Assembly (NCBI GenBank): GCA_030442035.1
Contig: JAUJEA010000005.1
Location: 310,001 to 374,000 of the forward strand
Length of the DNA stretch: 64,000 bases
Source of the DNA: Splendidivirga corallicola
Lineage (GTDB): Bacteria > Bacteroidota > Bacteroidia > Cytophagales > Cyclobacteriaceae
Direction of reading: 5' to 3'
Both the position numbers and the translations under genes were made by a program. This document shows positions 16,586 to 28,036 of the stretch, piece by piece; within the stretch, counting starts at the first letter, position 1; each line of letters begins with the position of its first letter. The notes under the pieces were generated by a model, which worked only from the letters and a program-made list of their open reading frames with translations, did no database searches and was not told the DNA's origin.

Positions 16586-18446
16586 CTACAACAATTCCCT
16601 CTTCTTCTTTTTCCTCAGCAATCAACTCATTTTCATGAGGTAAGTTAGACTCAGGCGTTGCTGAGAATGGTATATGTTGAGGGATAAAATCATCCTCGGC
16701 TCCAGGCTTACTGTAATCGTATGGCCACCTGTATACGGCAGGAATTTCACCTGGCCAGTTTCCGTGCCCCGGATTAATAGGAGTGGTCCACTCGAGTGTA
16801 TTAGATTTCCATGGATTTAAGGTAGCCCTTCTTCCTTTAAACATACTGTAGAAGAAGTTGAACAGGAAGATGAACTGAGCACCAAAGGTGATTATCGCTG
16901 CAACACTCACAAACATGTTCAAATCAGTGAATGATTGAAATGCGTCGAAATTGGTAAATGAATAATATCTTCTTGGGAAACCTGCAATACCTATATAGTG
17001 CATCGGGAAAAATACAAGATAAACACCCACGAAGGTGAACCAGAAATGCACGTAACCCAATTTCTCATCCATCATTCTTCCAAACATCTTAGGGAACCAA
17101 TGATAAACACCGGCAACCATTCCGAAGAACGAGGCACTACCCATTACTAAGTGGAAGTGTGCAACAACAAAATAAGTATCATGCAACTGGATATCAATGG
17201 CCGAGTTGCCCAGGTAAATCCCTGTTACACCACCGGATATAAACAGAGAAACCAGACCAATTGAGAACAACATGCCTGGGGTAAATACAATGTTACCCTT
17301 CCAAAGCGTCGTGATATAGTTGAATACTTTTACCGCCGATGGCACCGCAATGATCAATGTCAGGAACATAAATATGGACCCCAGGAATGGATTCATACCC
17401 GTTACAAACATGTGGTGCGCCCAAACGACAAACGAAAGTATTGATATTCCAAACAATGAACCTACCATGGCCCGATAACCAAAGATTGGCTTTCTTGAAT
17501 TGGTGGCAATAATCTCCGAAGTAATACCTAAAGCCGGTAATAGTACAATATATACCTCCGGGTGTCCCAGGAACCAGAACAAGTGCTGGAACAGCAAGGC
17601 ACTTCCACCTGTATTCGGTAATGCTTCCCCTCCAATATATATATCCGACAGGTAAAAACTTGTTCCAAAGCTTCTGTCAAAAACAAGGAGTAATGCCGCA
17701 GAAAATAAAACAGGGAAAGAAAGTAATCCGATTACTGCTGTAAGGAAAAATGCCCAGATGGTCAGGGGCAATTTCGAGAAGGTCATACCTTTTGTTCGAA
17801 GGTTTATGACCGTTGTGATATAGTTAATACCTCCGAGCAAAGAGGATACAATAAAAATTGCCATGGAAACCAACCAAAGTGTCATTCCCAGCTCGGATCC
17901 TTTCATGGCCTGAGGTAAGGCACTCAAAGGAGGATATACTACCCAACTTCCGGATGCGGGGCCTGTTTGAATGAATAGTGATGACATCATGATAACACTG
18001 GATAAAAAGAAGAACCAGTATGATAACATATTCATGAACCCGGAAGCCATATCACGCGCTCCAACTTGCAATGGGATCAGAAAATTACTGAAAGTACCAC
18101 TCAAACCGGCTGTCAATACAAAGAATACCATAATGGTCCCATGCATTGTTACAAGCGCCAGATAAAACTCAGGATCGATTTTACCCTCTTCTGTGATCCA
18201 TTGTCCCAACAAAGGTTTTAACCACCCCACATTTGAATTGGGGAAACCCAGCTGGAGTCTAAAAATAATAGACATGGCTCCACCAATTATTGCCCAGAAA
18301 ATACCTGTGATCAGGAATTGTTTGGCAATGGTCTTATGATCGGTAGAGAATATATATTTTGATACGAAGCTTTGGTGGTGATCATGGTCGTGATCATGAT
18401 CGTCATGGCTTACTCCGTTACCCTCTAATTGATGTTCTGTTGCCAT
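16566..18446 (-). CDS. ctaD: Cytochrome c oxidase subunit I
   Basis: This 626-residue catalytic subunit reduces O2 and pumps protons. Heme-copper hallmarks include FWFLGHPEVYIVLLPALG, the VWAHHMF CuB histidines and HFHLVMGS heme ligands. The HPEVY motif carries the His-Tyr cross-link pair of A-type oxidases. The cytoplasmic N-terminus is unusually His/Asp-rich (HDDHDHDHDHH, about residues 14-24), possibly metal-binding. It follows ctaC by 32 bp. The C-terminal tail is long, acidic and Glu-rich. Confidence 0.96.
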   Translation of the reverse strand: MATEHQLEGNGVSHDDHDHDHDHHQSFVSKYIFSTDHKTIAKQFLITGIFWAIIGGAMSIIFRLQLGFPNSNVGWLKPLLGQWITEEGKIDPEFYLALVTMHGTIMVFFVLTAGLSGTFSNFLIPLQVGARDMASGFMNMLSYWFFFLSSVIMMSSLFIQTGPASGSWVVYPPLSALPQAMKGSELGMTLWLVSMAIFIVSSLLGGINYITTVINLRTKGMTFSKLPLTIWAFFLTAVIGLLSFPVLFSAALLLVFDRSFGTSFYLSDIYIGGEALPNTGGSALLFQHLFWFLGHPEVYIVLLPALGITSEIIATNSRKPIFGYRAMVGSLFGISILSFVVWAHHMFVTGMNPFLGSIFMFLTLIIAVPSAVKVFNYITTLWKGNIVFTPGMLFSIGLVSLFISGGVTGIYLGNSAIDIQLHDTYFVVAHFHLVMGSASFFGMVAGVYHWFPKMFGRMMDEKLGYVHFWFTFVGVYLVFFPMHYIGIAGFPRRYYSFTNFDAFQSFTDLNMFVSVAAIITFGAQFIFLFNFFYSMFKGRRATLNPWKSNTLEWTTPINPGHGNWPGEIPAVYRWPYDYSKPGAEDDFIPQHIPFSATPESNLPHENELIAEEKEEEGIVVDETKES

Positions 18447-18478
18447 AAGTGTTTTATTTAATAAACCTCAGAAAAGGC

Positions 18479-19543
18479 TTAGTTCAATTTGTTTTCAGTT
18501 TCTTTATTACCCTTTGTGTTTTCTACAGATATTTGAGCCAATTCTTCCAGCTCCACAGGAATTTGAGACAAGTAATCAGGATTTTGAGATAACCATGATT
18601 GCTGCTCTGCATACCACTTATCATAAACCTCAGGTTCTTCAACAACCAACAGCAGTCTCATGGAGAAATGCCCTCTTCCACAAATTTCCGCACAGGCTAT
18701 CTCATAATTGAATTCGGGATTGTTCGTTTCCTGCCTCATCTCTTCCGTAGTTTTGGTAGGAGTAAACCAGAATCTTGTTGGCATACCAGGCACCGCATCC
18801 ATTTTCAATCTGAAATGTGGTGCATATACACTATGCAGAACGTCCCTTGCTCTGATTTTCAATTCGACCGGTCTGCCCTTAGGTACATAAAGTCTCGGGG
18901 CCATGAAGTCATCGAAAGCATTCCTATCACTTAAATCCATTCCAAAGTTGTTCGTCGCATCGATTCTTCTATAATCAACTTTGCCCAACTTTCCGTCTTT
19001 ACCAGGATATCTAACTGACCAGGCAAACTGTTGTCCCATGATTTCGATAACTTCAGCATCTTCAGGAGCTGCATCAGTTATATCTGTCCAGGCTTTCCAA
19101 CCGGTGAATACCAATACGGTCAACACAATGGCCGGAATGACAGTCCAGATTATTTCTAATTTGTTGTTTTCAGGATAAAATTTTGCTCTTTCATTCTCTT
19201 TATACTGGTACTTAAAGGAGAAATAAAAGAGTAGGATGTTGGTTAAAATAAAAACAAAACCTGTGACGGCAGTTGTTACCCAAAAGAGATTGTCCGTAAC
19301 GACACCATGCTCTGATGCAACAGGCATGGTATAATCATCAAATCTTGCATAGGAGTACCAGCACAGCAGGATCAATGATGCTACCATAAACAGGAACATC
19401 AATAATCCATTGATCTTATTGCTCTTTGTCTCAGGATGCTTCTCCGCCCCCTTAACAACCGTTACCAACGTATTGATCCTAAACAAAAAGCCTAGTACGA
19501 TAACGATTAAAACAACACCAGCTATTAATACAAATTGAAGCAT
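18479..19543 (-). CDS. ctaC: Cytochrome c oxidase subunit II
   Basis: This 354-residue subunit accepts electrons from cytochrome c through the binuclear CuA site. The CuA motif is CAEICGRGHFSM near residues 285-296, giving C, E, C, H and M ligands, with the earlier His in HSVYAPHF. There are four N-terminal hydrophobic segments rather than the usual two, because of an added segment at residues 1-22 and a helix near 45-65. No heme-binding CxxCH is fused, so this is not a caa3 subunit. It follows actF by 36 bp. Confidence 0.94.
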   Translation of the reverse strand: MLQFVLIAGVVLIVIVLGFLFRINTLVTVVKGAEKHPETKSNKINGLLMFLFMVASLILLCWYSYARFDDYTMPVASEHGVVTDNLFWVTTAVTGFVFILTNILLFYFSFKYQYKENERAKFYPENNKLEIIWTVIPAIVLTVLVFTGWKAWTDITDAAPEDAEVIEIMGQQFAWSVRYPGKDGKLGKVDYRRIDATNNFGMDLSDRNAFDDFMAPRLYVPKGRPVELKIRARDVLHSVYAPHFRLKMDAVPGMPTRFWFTPTKTTEEMRQETNNPEFNYEIACAEICGRGHFSMRLLLVVEEPEVYDKWYAEQQSWLSQNPDYLSQIPVELEELAQISVENTKGNKETENKLN

Positions 19544-19579
19544 AAATCTTTAATTTTAATCTTTAATATCTTATCAATT

Positions 19580-20914
19580 TTATATGTGATGGTGCATACT
19601 CTCTTCCAACATTGGATGATTTTTTGCAACAAGCGACGATTTTGCCAGGCGTTGTAGCGCTACAAATAAGAAAGCACATCCATAGATTACCATCAGTCCG
19701 ATCTCTAAGAAACCGAATCCACCGTTTTCCTTCAAAGTACCTGGTGTTATCATGAGGTAGAAATCCAACCAGTGTCCGAAAACAATTGCGGAACATACAA
19801 TTTTAAGGAATATGGCATGTCTCTTTGCATCTCTTGTCATTAGTAACAAGAAAGGAAAGAAGAAGTTTATTATCAAATTGATGAAGAAGTAAGGTGCATA
19901 GTGATCATTCTGCCACCTTTCCACAAAATAGATCGACTCTTCCGGAATATTGGCGTAGTAGATCAGCAGGAATTGTGAGAACCAAATATAAGTCCAGAAA
20001 ATACTGAATCCCCAAACAAATTTGCCAAGATCATGTAAATGGTTAGCGTTAACAATTTTCAAATAACCATTTTCTTTAAGTGTAGCTGTAATTAGTGTAA
20101 TAACCGCTAACCCTGACACCCACCAACTCGCAAAGACATACCAGCCCATCATGGTGCTAAACCAGTGTGTATCGATAGACATCACCCAATCCCAGGCTGA
20201 CATAGAAGATGATACGGCAAAAAATACAATGAATCCCGCAGAAATTTTCACCATCTTCCTCCAATAATCCTCTCCCCCATTGAGATCCTCAGCAAGCGCA
20301 TTTTTTCTTAGAATTCTGAAGAATATATACCAAACTCCAAAGAAAACGATCATTCTGGCCAGGTAAAAAGGAAGGTTTAGATATCCCTGTTTTCCAGCAA
20401 TGATCTCATCATATTCCGGATTTGGGCTACCATCTTCCAAAGTTTCATGATATAGGTAATCGTGTGTCCAGTGGAAAATATCATGGTTGGCTACGAAGAA
20501 AGTTCCCAGCATCAAAATGGCAGCAATTGGTAACCAACTACCCATGGCCAAAGGAATTCTTTTGATTGGTGCTGACCAACCTGCTTGTGCAACATACTGA
20601 ACGGCAAAAAAGAAAACACCTATAATGGCAAGTCCTGTGAAGAAAACATTATTAATCCAAAAATCAACGAAAATTCTCTTCAGTAAGGGGCTGGTTCCAT
20701 GATGACCATCATCTGACGCACCATGTCCCGCCTCGGCATCTCCATGGTGCTCCGCTTCTATCTGTGTTGTGCCATGCCCTGCTGCATCACCATGATGTCC
20801 CGCACTTGGATCAAAAAGTATTGCACCTAGTACAACCGATAGAAAGCCCAAAAGTGCGATGAAGCCAATCTTCTTTTTTATTGCTGCGGTAAATTCAAAT
20901 TTTTCCTCAGTCAT
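19580..20914 (-). CDS. actF: Alternative complex III subunit ActF (NrfD-like)
   Basis: This 444-residue polytopic membrane protein is of the NrfD/PsrC type and is homologous in layout to ActC. In ACIII it sits in the membrane next to ActC and may take part in proton translocation. After the first helix there is a His-rich stretch (residues 40-72, eight His) that could bind metal or lie in the periplasm. I chose ATG 20914, preceded by AAGAGAA. A TTG at 20944 would add ten residues. The gene order actE-actF-ctaC supports the assignment. Confidence 0.9.
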   Translation of the reverse strand: MTEEKFEFTAAIKKKIGFIALLGFLSVVLGAILFDPSAGHHGDAAGHGTTQIEAEHHGDAEAGHGASDDGHHGTSPLLKRIFVDFWINNVFFTGLAIIGVFFFAVQYVAQAGWSAPIKRIPLAMGSWLPIAAILMLGTFFVANHDIFHWTHDYLYHETLEDGSPNPEYDEIIAGKQGYLNLPFYLARMIVFFGVWYIFFRILRKNALAEDLNGGEDYWRKMVKISAGFIVFFAVSSSMSAWDWVMSIDTHWFSTMMGWYVFASWWVSGLAVITLITATLKENGYLKIVNANHLHDLGKFVWGFSIFWTYIWFSQFLLIYYANIPEESIYFVERWQNDHYAPYFFINLIINFFFPFLLLMTRDAKRHAIFLKIVCSAIVFGHWLDFYLMITPGTLKENGGFGFLEIGLMVIYGCAFLFVALQRLAKSSLVAKNHPMLEESMHHHI

Positions 20915-20970
20915 TATTCTCTTGATATTAAATGGGTAGTTCAACCGTTAAAAGTCGCGAACCACTTAAA

Positions 20971-21597
20971 TTATTGTTTTTGTAAAACTTGCACGTATCT
21001 TACGATCTTCCATCGTTCCTCGATGCTCAATTGCGATCCATGAGCTCCCATTCTTCTTACACCATGTGTAATTACATGGAAAATGTGCCCTTCAGATAAA
21101 TTTTTTACGGCGGGCGAGCTATACACCGGAACACCTCCAAATACCTCAGCTACCTTACCATCGGCCTTTCCGTTCTCACCATGACAATGGCCGCAAAACT
21201 TTCCGTAAAGTACTTTGCCATCATTGATTACAGCTGCTGTGGAATCTAAAGGATTTTTTAGGCTAGTAGCAGCTAGTGATAAGCTATCTTTCGGTATTCT
21301 GTATGGTAAGTAACCATTTTTTGATCGCCTTACAGTATTAGCCACTGGTTCCCTCATATTCATACCATATGGATTCAGTGGATTTGAACTGTAATATTCT
21401 CCTTGCCCATCGTCCAATGAGCTCACCCAATTTCCAGCATCTTTATCTGTAATCTGTTTCAAAGGCTCATAAGACACAGCGTGGTACATATTCGGAGCAT
21501 ATTCTGTCCCCTGATTATCCCCATCAGCTCCACAAGCCATCAGGATTACCAATCCTAGCAGGAATGAATATGATTTCAATTTATGATATAAAAACAT
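20971..21597 (-). CDS. actE: ACIII subunit ActE, monoheme cytochrome c lipoprotein
   Basis: This 208-residue exported cytochrome has a lipoprotein signal ending LVILMAC, so Cys 22 is the likely lipid anchor. One heme-binding motif, CGHCH, lies near residue 135, and a Met in GVRRMGAHG could be the distal ligand. In ACIII, ActE carries electrons from the multiheme subunit toward the oxidase. It lies 20 bp after actD and upstream of actF. Confidence 0.92.
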   Translation of the reverse strand: MFLYHKLKSYSFLLGLVILMACGADGDNQGTEYAPNMYHAVSYEPLKQITDKDAGNWVSSLDDGQGEYYSSNPLNPYGMNMREPVANTVRRSKNGYLPYRIPKDSLSLAATSLKNPLDSTAAVINDGKVLYGKFCGHCHGENGKADGKVAEVFGGVPVYSSPAVKNLSEGHIFHVITHGVRRMGAHGSQLSIEERWKIVRYVQVLQKQ

Positions 21598-21617
21598 CCT
21601 TTTTATATTATGCTTGT

Positions 21618-22145
21618 TTAGTCAAAATTTTTAGTATTTACCTCTGAAGCACCACTGTCATTGAGTGCAGCGCTGATCTCTTCAGGAGACAGGCTATTTT
21701 TATCAAGATCTACAGCCATGACATGTTTGTCATCAGTACTTCTAAGATCAAATATCTTAGCCTTTCCCCAAGGTTTAAGATTACTCACAACAAAGAAAGT
21801 TCCTACCATTCCGAAAGCTGCAAACAGTACGGTCATCTCAAATGTCACTGGTATAAAATCCGGTAGTGGTGTATAATCCTTACCACCGATATTCATAGGC
21901 CAATCAATACCAAGCATGTAGAACATCATGGTAAGTGCCAATGTAGTTCCGGTAATTCCGAACATAAATGCAGCAATGGGTAACCTTGATCTTTTATACC
22001 CAAGCGCATCTTCCAGCCCGTGTACTGGAAATGGTGTAAATACTTCGTGAATTTTAACACCTTTTTCACGTACGTTTCGAACTGCCTTTAGCAGAACATC
22101 CTCATCTTCGTAAATTCCCAGGATAAAATTTTTACCACTTTCCAT
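21618..22145 (-). CDS. actD: ACIII subunit ActD (DUF3341)
   Basis: This 175-residue protein is of the DUF3341 family. It has a soluble N-terminal domain starting FILGIYEDEDVLLKAV and two membrane helices (about 57-80 and 100-122). The loop LGYKRSRLPI before the first helix is typical. It is a structural subunit of ACIII with no known cofactor. It starts 5 bp after actC ends, showing tight operon packing. Confidence 0.92.
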   Translation of the reverse strand: MESGKNFILGIYEDEDVLLKAVRNVREKGVKIHEVFTPFPVHGLEDALGYKRSRLPIAAFMFGITGTTLALTMMFYMLGIDWPMNIGGKDYTPLPDFIPVTFEMTVLFAAFGMVGTFFVVSNLKPWGKAKIFDLRSTDDKHVMAVDLDKNSLSPEEISAALNDSGASEVNTKNFD

Positions 22146-22150
22146 ACGTA

Positions 22151-23515
22151 TTATTTTTCTTTAAGAGAATCAGATTTAATGATTGATTTTACCTCAGCCA
22201 TGTTGATTACAGGGAAGAACTTGGCAAACAAGAAGAAACAGGTAAAAAACAAGCCAAAAGTTAACAGGTAATCTCCTACATCATAGAAAGTAGGAGTAAA
22301 CATAGCCCAGCTGGAAGGAAGATAATCCCTGTGCAGCGAGGTCACGATAATCACAAATCGCTCAAACCACATGCCTATGTTCACAACAATTGAAAGCACA
22401 AAAGTTGCTACCAGACTTGTTCTTATTTTCTTAAACCAGAACAACTGTGGTGAGATCACATTACAAGTCATCATTGACCAATAGGCCCATGCATAAGGAC
22501 CAGTAGCCCTGTTCAAGAAAGCATATTGTTCATATTCTACCCCGGAATACCAAGCAATAAACAACTCAGTAATATAAGCCACACCCACGATGGATCCTGT
22601 CACCATCACAATAATGTTCATCAATTCGATGTGGTTAATGGTGATATAATCTTCCAGTTTATATACTTTTCTCGTTATCAATAATAACGTTAGTACCATC
22701 GCAAAACCTGAGAAAATCGCACCTGCAACGAAATAAGGAGGGAAAATAGTGGTATGCCATCCTGGTATCACGGAAGTTGCAAAGTCGAAGGATACAATAG
22801 TGTGTACTGAAAGTACCAGAGGTGTTGCCAAACCGGCTAATATCAGTGCAACAGACTCATATCTTGCCCAAGTCTTAGCTGCACCATCCCAACCGAAACT
22901 CAAGGCACTATAAACCGCTTTTGATATTTTGTTAGTGGCCCTGTCTCTGATAGTTGCAAAATCAGGAATTAAACCAATATACCAGAAAACAAGGGATACT
23001 GAAAAATAAGTACTGATCGCAAAAACGTCCCAGAGCAGTGGAGAGTTAAAGTTTACCCATAGTGAACCAAATGTATTGGGTAATGGTAGTGCCCAGTAAA
23101 AACCAAGCCATAACCTGCCCATGTGGATCATTGGAAAGCAGGCTGCACAGATTACCGCGAAAATGGTCATTGCTTCAGCCGCTCTGTTAATGGACATTCT
23201 CCATTTTTGACGGAAGAGTAATAATATCGCTGAGATCAAGGTACCTGCGTGACCTATACCAACCCACCACACGAAGTTGGTGATATCCCATGCCCAACCA
23301 ATTGTTTTATTCAATCCCCACATACCAATTCCATCCCATAGGGTATAAAATAAAGTATAACACCCTACTGCCAAGAAGCCCAAAGAAATGGCCATGGCCA
23401 ACATCCAAGTTTTGGTGGGTTTACCTTCAACCTGACGACAAATGTCTTCTGTAACATCATGAGTCGTTTTACCTCCGGTAACGAGGGGTTTTCGAACTGA
23501 TGAAGTAACCTGCAT
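22151..23515 (-). CDS. actC: ACIII subunit ActC (NrfD-like quinol site)
   Basis: This 454-residue integral membrane protein of the NrfD/PsrC family has about ten helices. In ACIII, ActC is expected to bind menaquinol and hand electrons to the iron-sulfur subunit ActB. Conserved features include [14 protein letters not shown] and the FPMIHMGR segment in the helical core. It starts 35 bp after actB ends. A second NrfD-like protein, ActF, is encoded downstream. Confidence 0.93.
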   Translation of the reverse strand: MQVTSSVRKPLVTGGKTTHDVTEDICRQVEGKPTKTWMLAMAISLGFLAVGCYTLFYTLWDGIGMWGLNKTIGWAWDITNFVWWVGIGHAGTLISAILLLFRQKWRMSINRAAEAMTIFAVICAACFPMIHMGRLWLGFYWALPLPNTFGSLWVNFNSPLLWDVFAISTYFSVSLVFWYIGLIPDFATIRDRATNKISKAVYSALSFGWDGAAKTWARYESVALILAGLATPLVLSVHTIVSFDFATSVIPGWHTTIFPPYFVAGAIFSGFAMVLTLLLITRKVYKLEDYITINHIELMNIIVMVTGSIVGVAYITELFIAWYSGVEYEQYAFLNRATGPYAWAYWSMMTCNVISPQLFWFKKIRTSLVATFVLSIVVNIGMWFERFVIIVTSLHRDYLPSSWAMFTPTFYDVGDYLLTFGLFFTCFFLFAKFFPVINMAEVKSIIKSDSLKEK

Positions 23516-23550
23516 ATATGAACAATTTAAATTATTACTATTGAAATATT

Positions 23551-26500
23551 TTAAGCCTCTTTATCTGCGACATCCTTGTTTCTAATTTTGGTTAAATAAG
23601 AAACATTAGGTTTAACACTGATTTCCTCAAGCACATGGTAGGCTCTTTCCTCACCAACTTTTACCCCATTTTCGGTTTTGTCTAATTTCAGCATTTGAGA
23701 GATCTTGCTCTTTGGATCATTCATATCACCGAATACAAGTGCATCGGCAGGACATGAACTCGCGCAAGCCACATCAATTTCACCATCCTGAGGTCTTCTA
23801 CCTTCTTTTTTCGCTTCAAGCTTTCCTGCCTGGATACGCTGAACACAGAATGAACATTTTTCCATAACACCTCTTGAACGAACAGTGACATCCGGATTGA
23901 GTACCATTTTGCCAAGGTTGTTGTTCATGGAAGTATTGACATCAGCAAATTGTCGATTATCGTGATACTTGAACCAGTTGAATCTCCTTACTTTATAAGG
24001 GCAGTTGTTTGCACAATACCTGGTTCCAATACAACGGTTGTAAGTCATTTGATTTAGACCTTCCGAGCTATGTGTTGTAGCAGCAACCGGACATACGGTC
24101 TCACAAGGAGCATTATTACAATGCTGACACATCATTGGTTGGAATGTTACTTCCGGATTGTCAGCTGCTTTTTCAAGATCTTTATATTCGCTGGCACCTT
24201 CAGGGCTGCTATAATAGCGGTCAATCCTGATCCAGTGCATCTCTCTACGATTCAATACTTCTTCTTTTCCAACAACAGGCACATTGTTTTCAGCCTGACA
24301 AGAGATAGTACATGCTGAGCATCCCGTACATGAGTTTAGATCAACTACTAGTCCCCAATGGTGATTCTCATATTTATGCCCTTTCCATAGTGTCACATCA
24401 TAAGGGCTCTTTTTGCCAGTTGAAGTAGCTATTTTTGGAAAACTTCTTCCGGCACTTGGGTTTTTCTCATATTCGGGAAGGTAAGCTTCCTGAAGAATTG
24501 TCCTTCCCATGATCGTTTGATGTGTCTGGGTTCTGGCTACCTGGTAAGATTTACCGGTTGCTTCAACCGTAACACCTTCAGACATATTATAACTAATGCT
24601 TCCGTTAAGCGTAGTTACAAATGGATAAGCATCTAATCCTATTTCGTTGGCCACCTTTCCGGCATTCTTTCTTCCGTAGCCCAGTGCTAGTCCAACAGTA
24701 CCCTTAGCCTGACCAGGTTGTATAACAACTGGCACTTCATATGACTGTCCACCTACGGTAAGATTCACCAGGTTTGTATCACCTTCTTTTTGTGCAACCC
24801 CTAATTCTGCCGCCATGGCTTGGGATATTGTCAGATAATTATCCCAGGTTGCTTTTGTTACCGGATCAGGCATTTCCTGCAACCAGGGGTTATTGGCCTG
24901 ACTGCCATCACCAATGGCCACTTTCTGATAAAGTGCTAATTCAATGCCTGTATTATCGGCTTTATAATTCTTTTGTATCTGAGCAAAGGCCTGAGAAATA
25001 TCAGCAACAGTTTCATCAGATGAGGATACTGTATCATCTGCATCCGTTGTGTCTACGGAAGCCTTATGCTCATATATACCATCATGCAATGTCTTGTCCC
25101 AGAACGATTGGAAACCGATCTGCGAAGATTGATTAGCATAAAAGTTGGTATTCCAATAGTTTCTTAGGTATTCGTAATATTCCGTATTGTTCCCAGCCCA
25201 GATCAACAAACTCTCTTGAGCCTGACGTGTATCAAACAAAGGTCTGATCACAGGCTGAACCAAACTGTAAGTCCCGGATCTTGGTGATGCGTCATTCCAT
25301 GATTCCAAATAATGGTGGTCCGGTGCTACAATATCACAAAGTGCTGCAGTCTCATCCATTGTAGAAGCGGTAGAGAGTTTTAGCTTTGCTTTTTCCAATG
25401 CAGAAGCAATTTCTCCCCCTTTAGGATGATTATAAACCGGATTAGATCCTAAGAAAATTACCGCAGCAACACCTCCTTGTTTCAAACTCTCAACGAAAGT
25501 GTTCATTTGTGTGTCATCACCTTGTCTGTAATTAACAGGCAGATCAATGTCAATAGTAGATCCGTAGTTACCCAGCAATTGGTTAATACCATTTACAACA
25601 GCCTGAACAGCTGAATCATTGGAACCGGAAACAACAAGAGATTTTCCTCTGCTTGCCCAGAGATCATTAGCAGCTTTTTCCAAATGTTGAACGCCATCAA
25701 TTTTAACAGCACTTCCGGAAACTCCTGCCTTTGCAGCAATCAGGTTATATAATTGGGCGACGGCCAAACCTTCCTGAGATGGTTTGGTGGGTGATCGGTA
25801 ATCAGCATTAGCACCGGTTAAAGACAGATTTGATTCAAACTGATAGTGCCGGGACATTTTTGCATTACCCTTACTGATCTTTCTGGTTTTACTGTATTGC
25901 TTTGTAAATTCAATTGGAGATATCCATGTACCCAGAAAATCAGCTCCGAAACTGGCAATCACCTGGGCTTTGCTAAAATCATAGGAAGGTACAATGGCTT
26001 TTCCAAAAGTTGCTTCATTAGCCTTTCTAATTCCAAGAGCAGAATATGTATCATATATAACGTGCTCTACATTCGAGAATTTAGCTTTAAACTCCTCTAC
26101 AACTGCCTTTGTACTAGGGCTTAATACAGTATTGCTGACAATACTTATTTTTCCACCAGTACCGGAAACAGAATTCAGTTTTCCAATTACTTCTTTATCA
26201 ACATCTTGCCACGTGGCTTTCTCACCATTTATATATGGATGTTTTAATCTTTCATCATCATATAAGGAAAGTACTGATGCCTCAACCTGAGCGCTGACTC
26301 CACCCTGAGAGATCTTTGAAAGTTTATTCCCTTCTATTTTAATTGGTCTGCCTTCCCTGGTCTTCACTACCACACTGCAATAGTCACCGCCTTGTACATA
26401 GGCAGATGCATAATAGTTGGCAACACCCGGATCAACATCAACAGGTTTATTTAAATAAGGAATGGCCTTACGAATTGGTGCTTCACAAGCTGCCAAAGAA

Positions 26501-26691
26501 GCTGCTGCAACACCAAAGCCCATTAGTTTTAGGAAATCTCTTCTTGAACTTCCAACCGCCTCATCACCCTCAGTTGATCTATTATTTATTGGTAAATATT
26601 CGGGAAACTCCTTATCAGCGTATTTTACAAATTCCGGATCGTTCTTTAGTTCTTCTAAACCTTTCCAGTATTGTTTTTTATTATCTTTCAT
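23551..26691 (-). CDS. actB: ACIII subunit ActB, molybdopterin-like/iron-sulfur protein
   Basis: This 1046-residue protein fuses a molybdopterin-oxidoreductase-like domain, known to be cofactor-free in studied ACIII, to a ferredoxin-like domain. A twin-arginine [11 protein letters not shown] (residues 50-60) is followed by a lipobox-like LAAC at 66-69, suggesting Tat export and lipid anchoring. The C-terminal part carries four cysteine groups: [35 protein letters not shown] and CSFC...CASSC. They bind [4Fe-4S] and [3Fe-4S] clusters that conduct electrons from quinol to ActA hemes. The length is normal. Confidence 0.94.
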   Translation of the reverse strand: MKDNKKQYWKGLEELKNDPEFVKYADKEFPEYLPINNRSTEGDEAVGSSRRDFLKLMGFGVAAASLAACEAPIRKAIPYLNKPVDVDPGVANYYASAYVQGGDYCSVVVKTREGRPIKIEGNKLSKISQGGVSAQVEASVLSLYDDERLKHPYINGEKATWQDVDKEVIGKLNSVSGTGGKISIVSNTVLSPSTKAVVEEFKAKFSNVEHVIYDTYSALGIRKANEATFGKAIVPSYDFSKAQVIASFGADFLGTWISPIEFTKQYSKTRKISKGNAKMSRHYQFESNLSLTGANADYRSPTKPSQEGLAVAQLYNLIAAKAGVSGSAVKIDGVQHLEKAANDLWASRGKSLVVSGSNDSAVQAVVNGINQLLGNYGSTIDIDLPVNYRQGDDTQMNTFVESLKQGGVAAVIFLGSNPVYNHPKGGEIASALEKAKLKLSTASTMDETAALCDIVAPDHHYLESWNDASPRSGTYSLVQPVIRPLFDTRQAQESLLIWAGNNTEYYEYLRNYWNTNFYANQSSQIGFQSFWDKTLHDGIYEHKASVDTTDADDTVSSSDETVADISQAFAQIQKNYKADNTGIELALYQKVAIGDGSQANNPWLQEMPDPVTKATWDNYLTISQAMAAELGVAQKEGDTNLVNLTVGGQSYEVPVVIQPGQAKGTVGLALGYGRKNAGKVANEIGLDAYPFVTTLNGSISYNMSEGVTVEATGKSYQVARTQTHQTIMGRTILQEAYLPEYEKNPSAGRSFPKIATSTGKKSPYDVTLWKGHKYENHHWGLVVDLNSCTGCSACTISCQAENNVPVVGKEEVLNRREMHWIRIDRYYSSPEGASEYKDLEKAADNPEVTFQPMMCQHCNNAPCETVCPVAATTHSSEGLNQMTYNRCIGTRYCANNCPYKVRRFNWFKYHDNRQFADVNTSMNNNLGKMVLNPDVTVRSRGVMEKCSFCVQRIQAGKLEAKKEGRRPQDGEIDVACASSCPADALVFGDMNDPKSKISQMLKLDKTENGVKVGEERAYHVLEEISVKPNVSYLTKIRNKDVADKEA

Positions 26692-26734
26692 ATTATATAT
26701 ATGTGGAGTCGATTTAAATCTTTTTTAACATTGA

Positions 26735-28036
26735 CTAGTAGTGGCACTTTGAACATTCCAAGCCTCCGATGTCCTTCACTTTCAAGGCATCTTTGCTATC
26801 ATGGAGTTCTACAAGTTTGTCATAGTATTCATTACCAACTGTGTTGACATCGGTTTTTCTATGACAATCAATACACCATCCCATAGTCAGATTGGAATAT
26901 TGTCTAACAACTGCCATTTCCTCAATTGGGCCGTGACAAGTTTGACATTCAATACCTCCAACGTTCACATGTTGTGAGTGATTAAAATAAGCTAAATCAG
27001 GTAGGTTATGTACTCTGACCCATTCAATCGGTTTTTGATTGGGGCCATATTGGTTTGTGGCTACGTCATAGTCAAGCGCGGCATAGATCTTTTTAATTTC
27101 TTCAGATTCCGTCTTAATAGCACTATGACAATTCATACAGATATTAGCCGAAGGAATATTGGCGTTTTTACTCTTGGTTACTCCTGTATGGCAATAGTTA
27201 CAATCAATTTCATATTGACCGGCATGAATTTCATGCGAAAATGCAATAGGCTGTGTTGGTGCATATCCTTGTTGTACACCTACTGTATAAAGACCATCAA
27301 TGATTGTCTTGACAACAATGGCTGTAAATATAAATACGACAATGCCCAAAAAGCCAGGGCTCTTAAGTACTTTTTCCAGACCAAATTTTTGCTCAACAAC
27401 CTCTCTGTCAATTTCATCAAGATCTTTTTTCTCTCTTAAATATTTGGTCAGTACGGAAATGATCAACCCTAATACCGCAAGGATCAATATCAAAACAATC
27501 AGCAATCCTACTAAAATGGCAGTCAGGTAATTAGAAGGAATACTACCTTCATCAGCAGCAGCCACTTCAGCGCCTTCTCCCCCTTCTGCAACCTCTGCAA
27601 CAGCCGCATTTTCAGTTTGATCTTTTATATAAGCAACAATCGCTGCAACATCCTCATCCTTTAAAAATGGGAAAGGAGTCATTACCGTTTTATTGTACTC
27701 ATTATAAAGATCCACCGCATACTGATCACCACTCTCAATTACTTTTTGAGAATTTTGTACAAATGCTGTAATCCAGGCAAGATCTTTTCTATTATAAACT
27801 TCCTTCAGCGCAGGTCCTACTACCTTTCTATCAACCGCGTGACAGGCCCTACAATTTTCTTCGAACATCGTTTTCCCCTGAGCAATTATTGCAGGGTCGG
27901 TAGATATGCCGCTATCTCCCTCTTGGGCATAGACGTTTGCTTGGCTTGCAAACAATGTCAGAAAAGTCAGGTAAATTATGAGAAGAGGATAAGATAATAA
28001 ATACGGCACTAAGGCGTTATTTTTTCTTTTTATCAT
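26735..28036 (-). CDS. actA: ACIII subunit ActA, multiheme cytochrome c
   Basis: This 433-residue exported cytochrome begins the operon. After a signal peptide there is a cytochrome c domain with CRACH (about residues 61-65). Two membrane helices follow (about 170-195 and 228-250), then five CxxCH motifs: CNYCH, CMNCH, CQTCH, CIDCH and CSKCH. The last ends one residue before the C-terminus. Six motifs in total match the fused form I know from Bacteroidota. The five C-terminal hemes form the wire of ACIII, and the N-terminal domain may dock partners. A strong promoter precedes the gene. Confidence 0.93.
   Translation of the reverse strand: MIKRKNNALVPYLLSYPLLIIYLTFLTLFASQANVYAQEGDSGISTDPAIIAQGKTMFEENCRACHAVDRKVVGPALKEVYNRKDLAWITAFVQNSQKVIESGDQYAVDLYNEYNKTVMTPFPFLKDEDVAAIVAYIKDQTENAAVAEVAEGGEGAEVAAADEGSIPSNYLTAILVGLLIVLILILAVLGLIISVLTKYLREKKDLDEIDREVVEQKFGLEKVLKSPGFLGIVVFIFTAIVVKTIIDGLYTVGVQQGYAPTQPIAFSHEIHAGQYEIDCNYCHTGVTKSKNANIPSANICMNCHSAIKTESEEIKKIYAALDYDVATNQYGPNQKPIEWVRVHNLPDLAYFNHSQHVNVGGIECQTCHGPIEEMAVVRQYSNLTMGWCIDCHRKTDVNTVGNEYYDKLVELHDSKDALKVKDIGGLECSKCHY

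Noticed and set aside
26735..28036. Six CxxCH motifs in ActA as a novel hexaheme form
   Set aside because: Bacteroidota ActA proteins commonly have an N-terminal monoheme domain fused to the pentaheme part, so this is normal.
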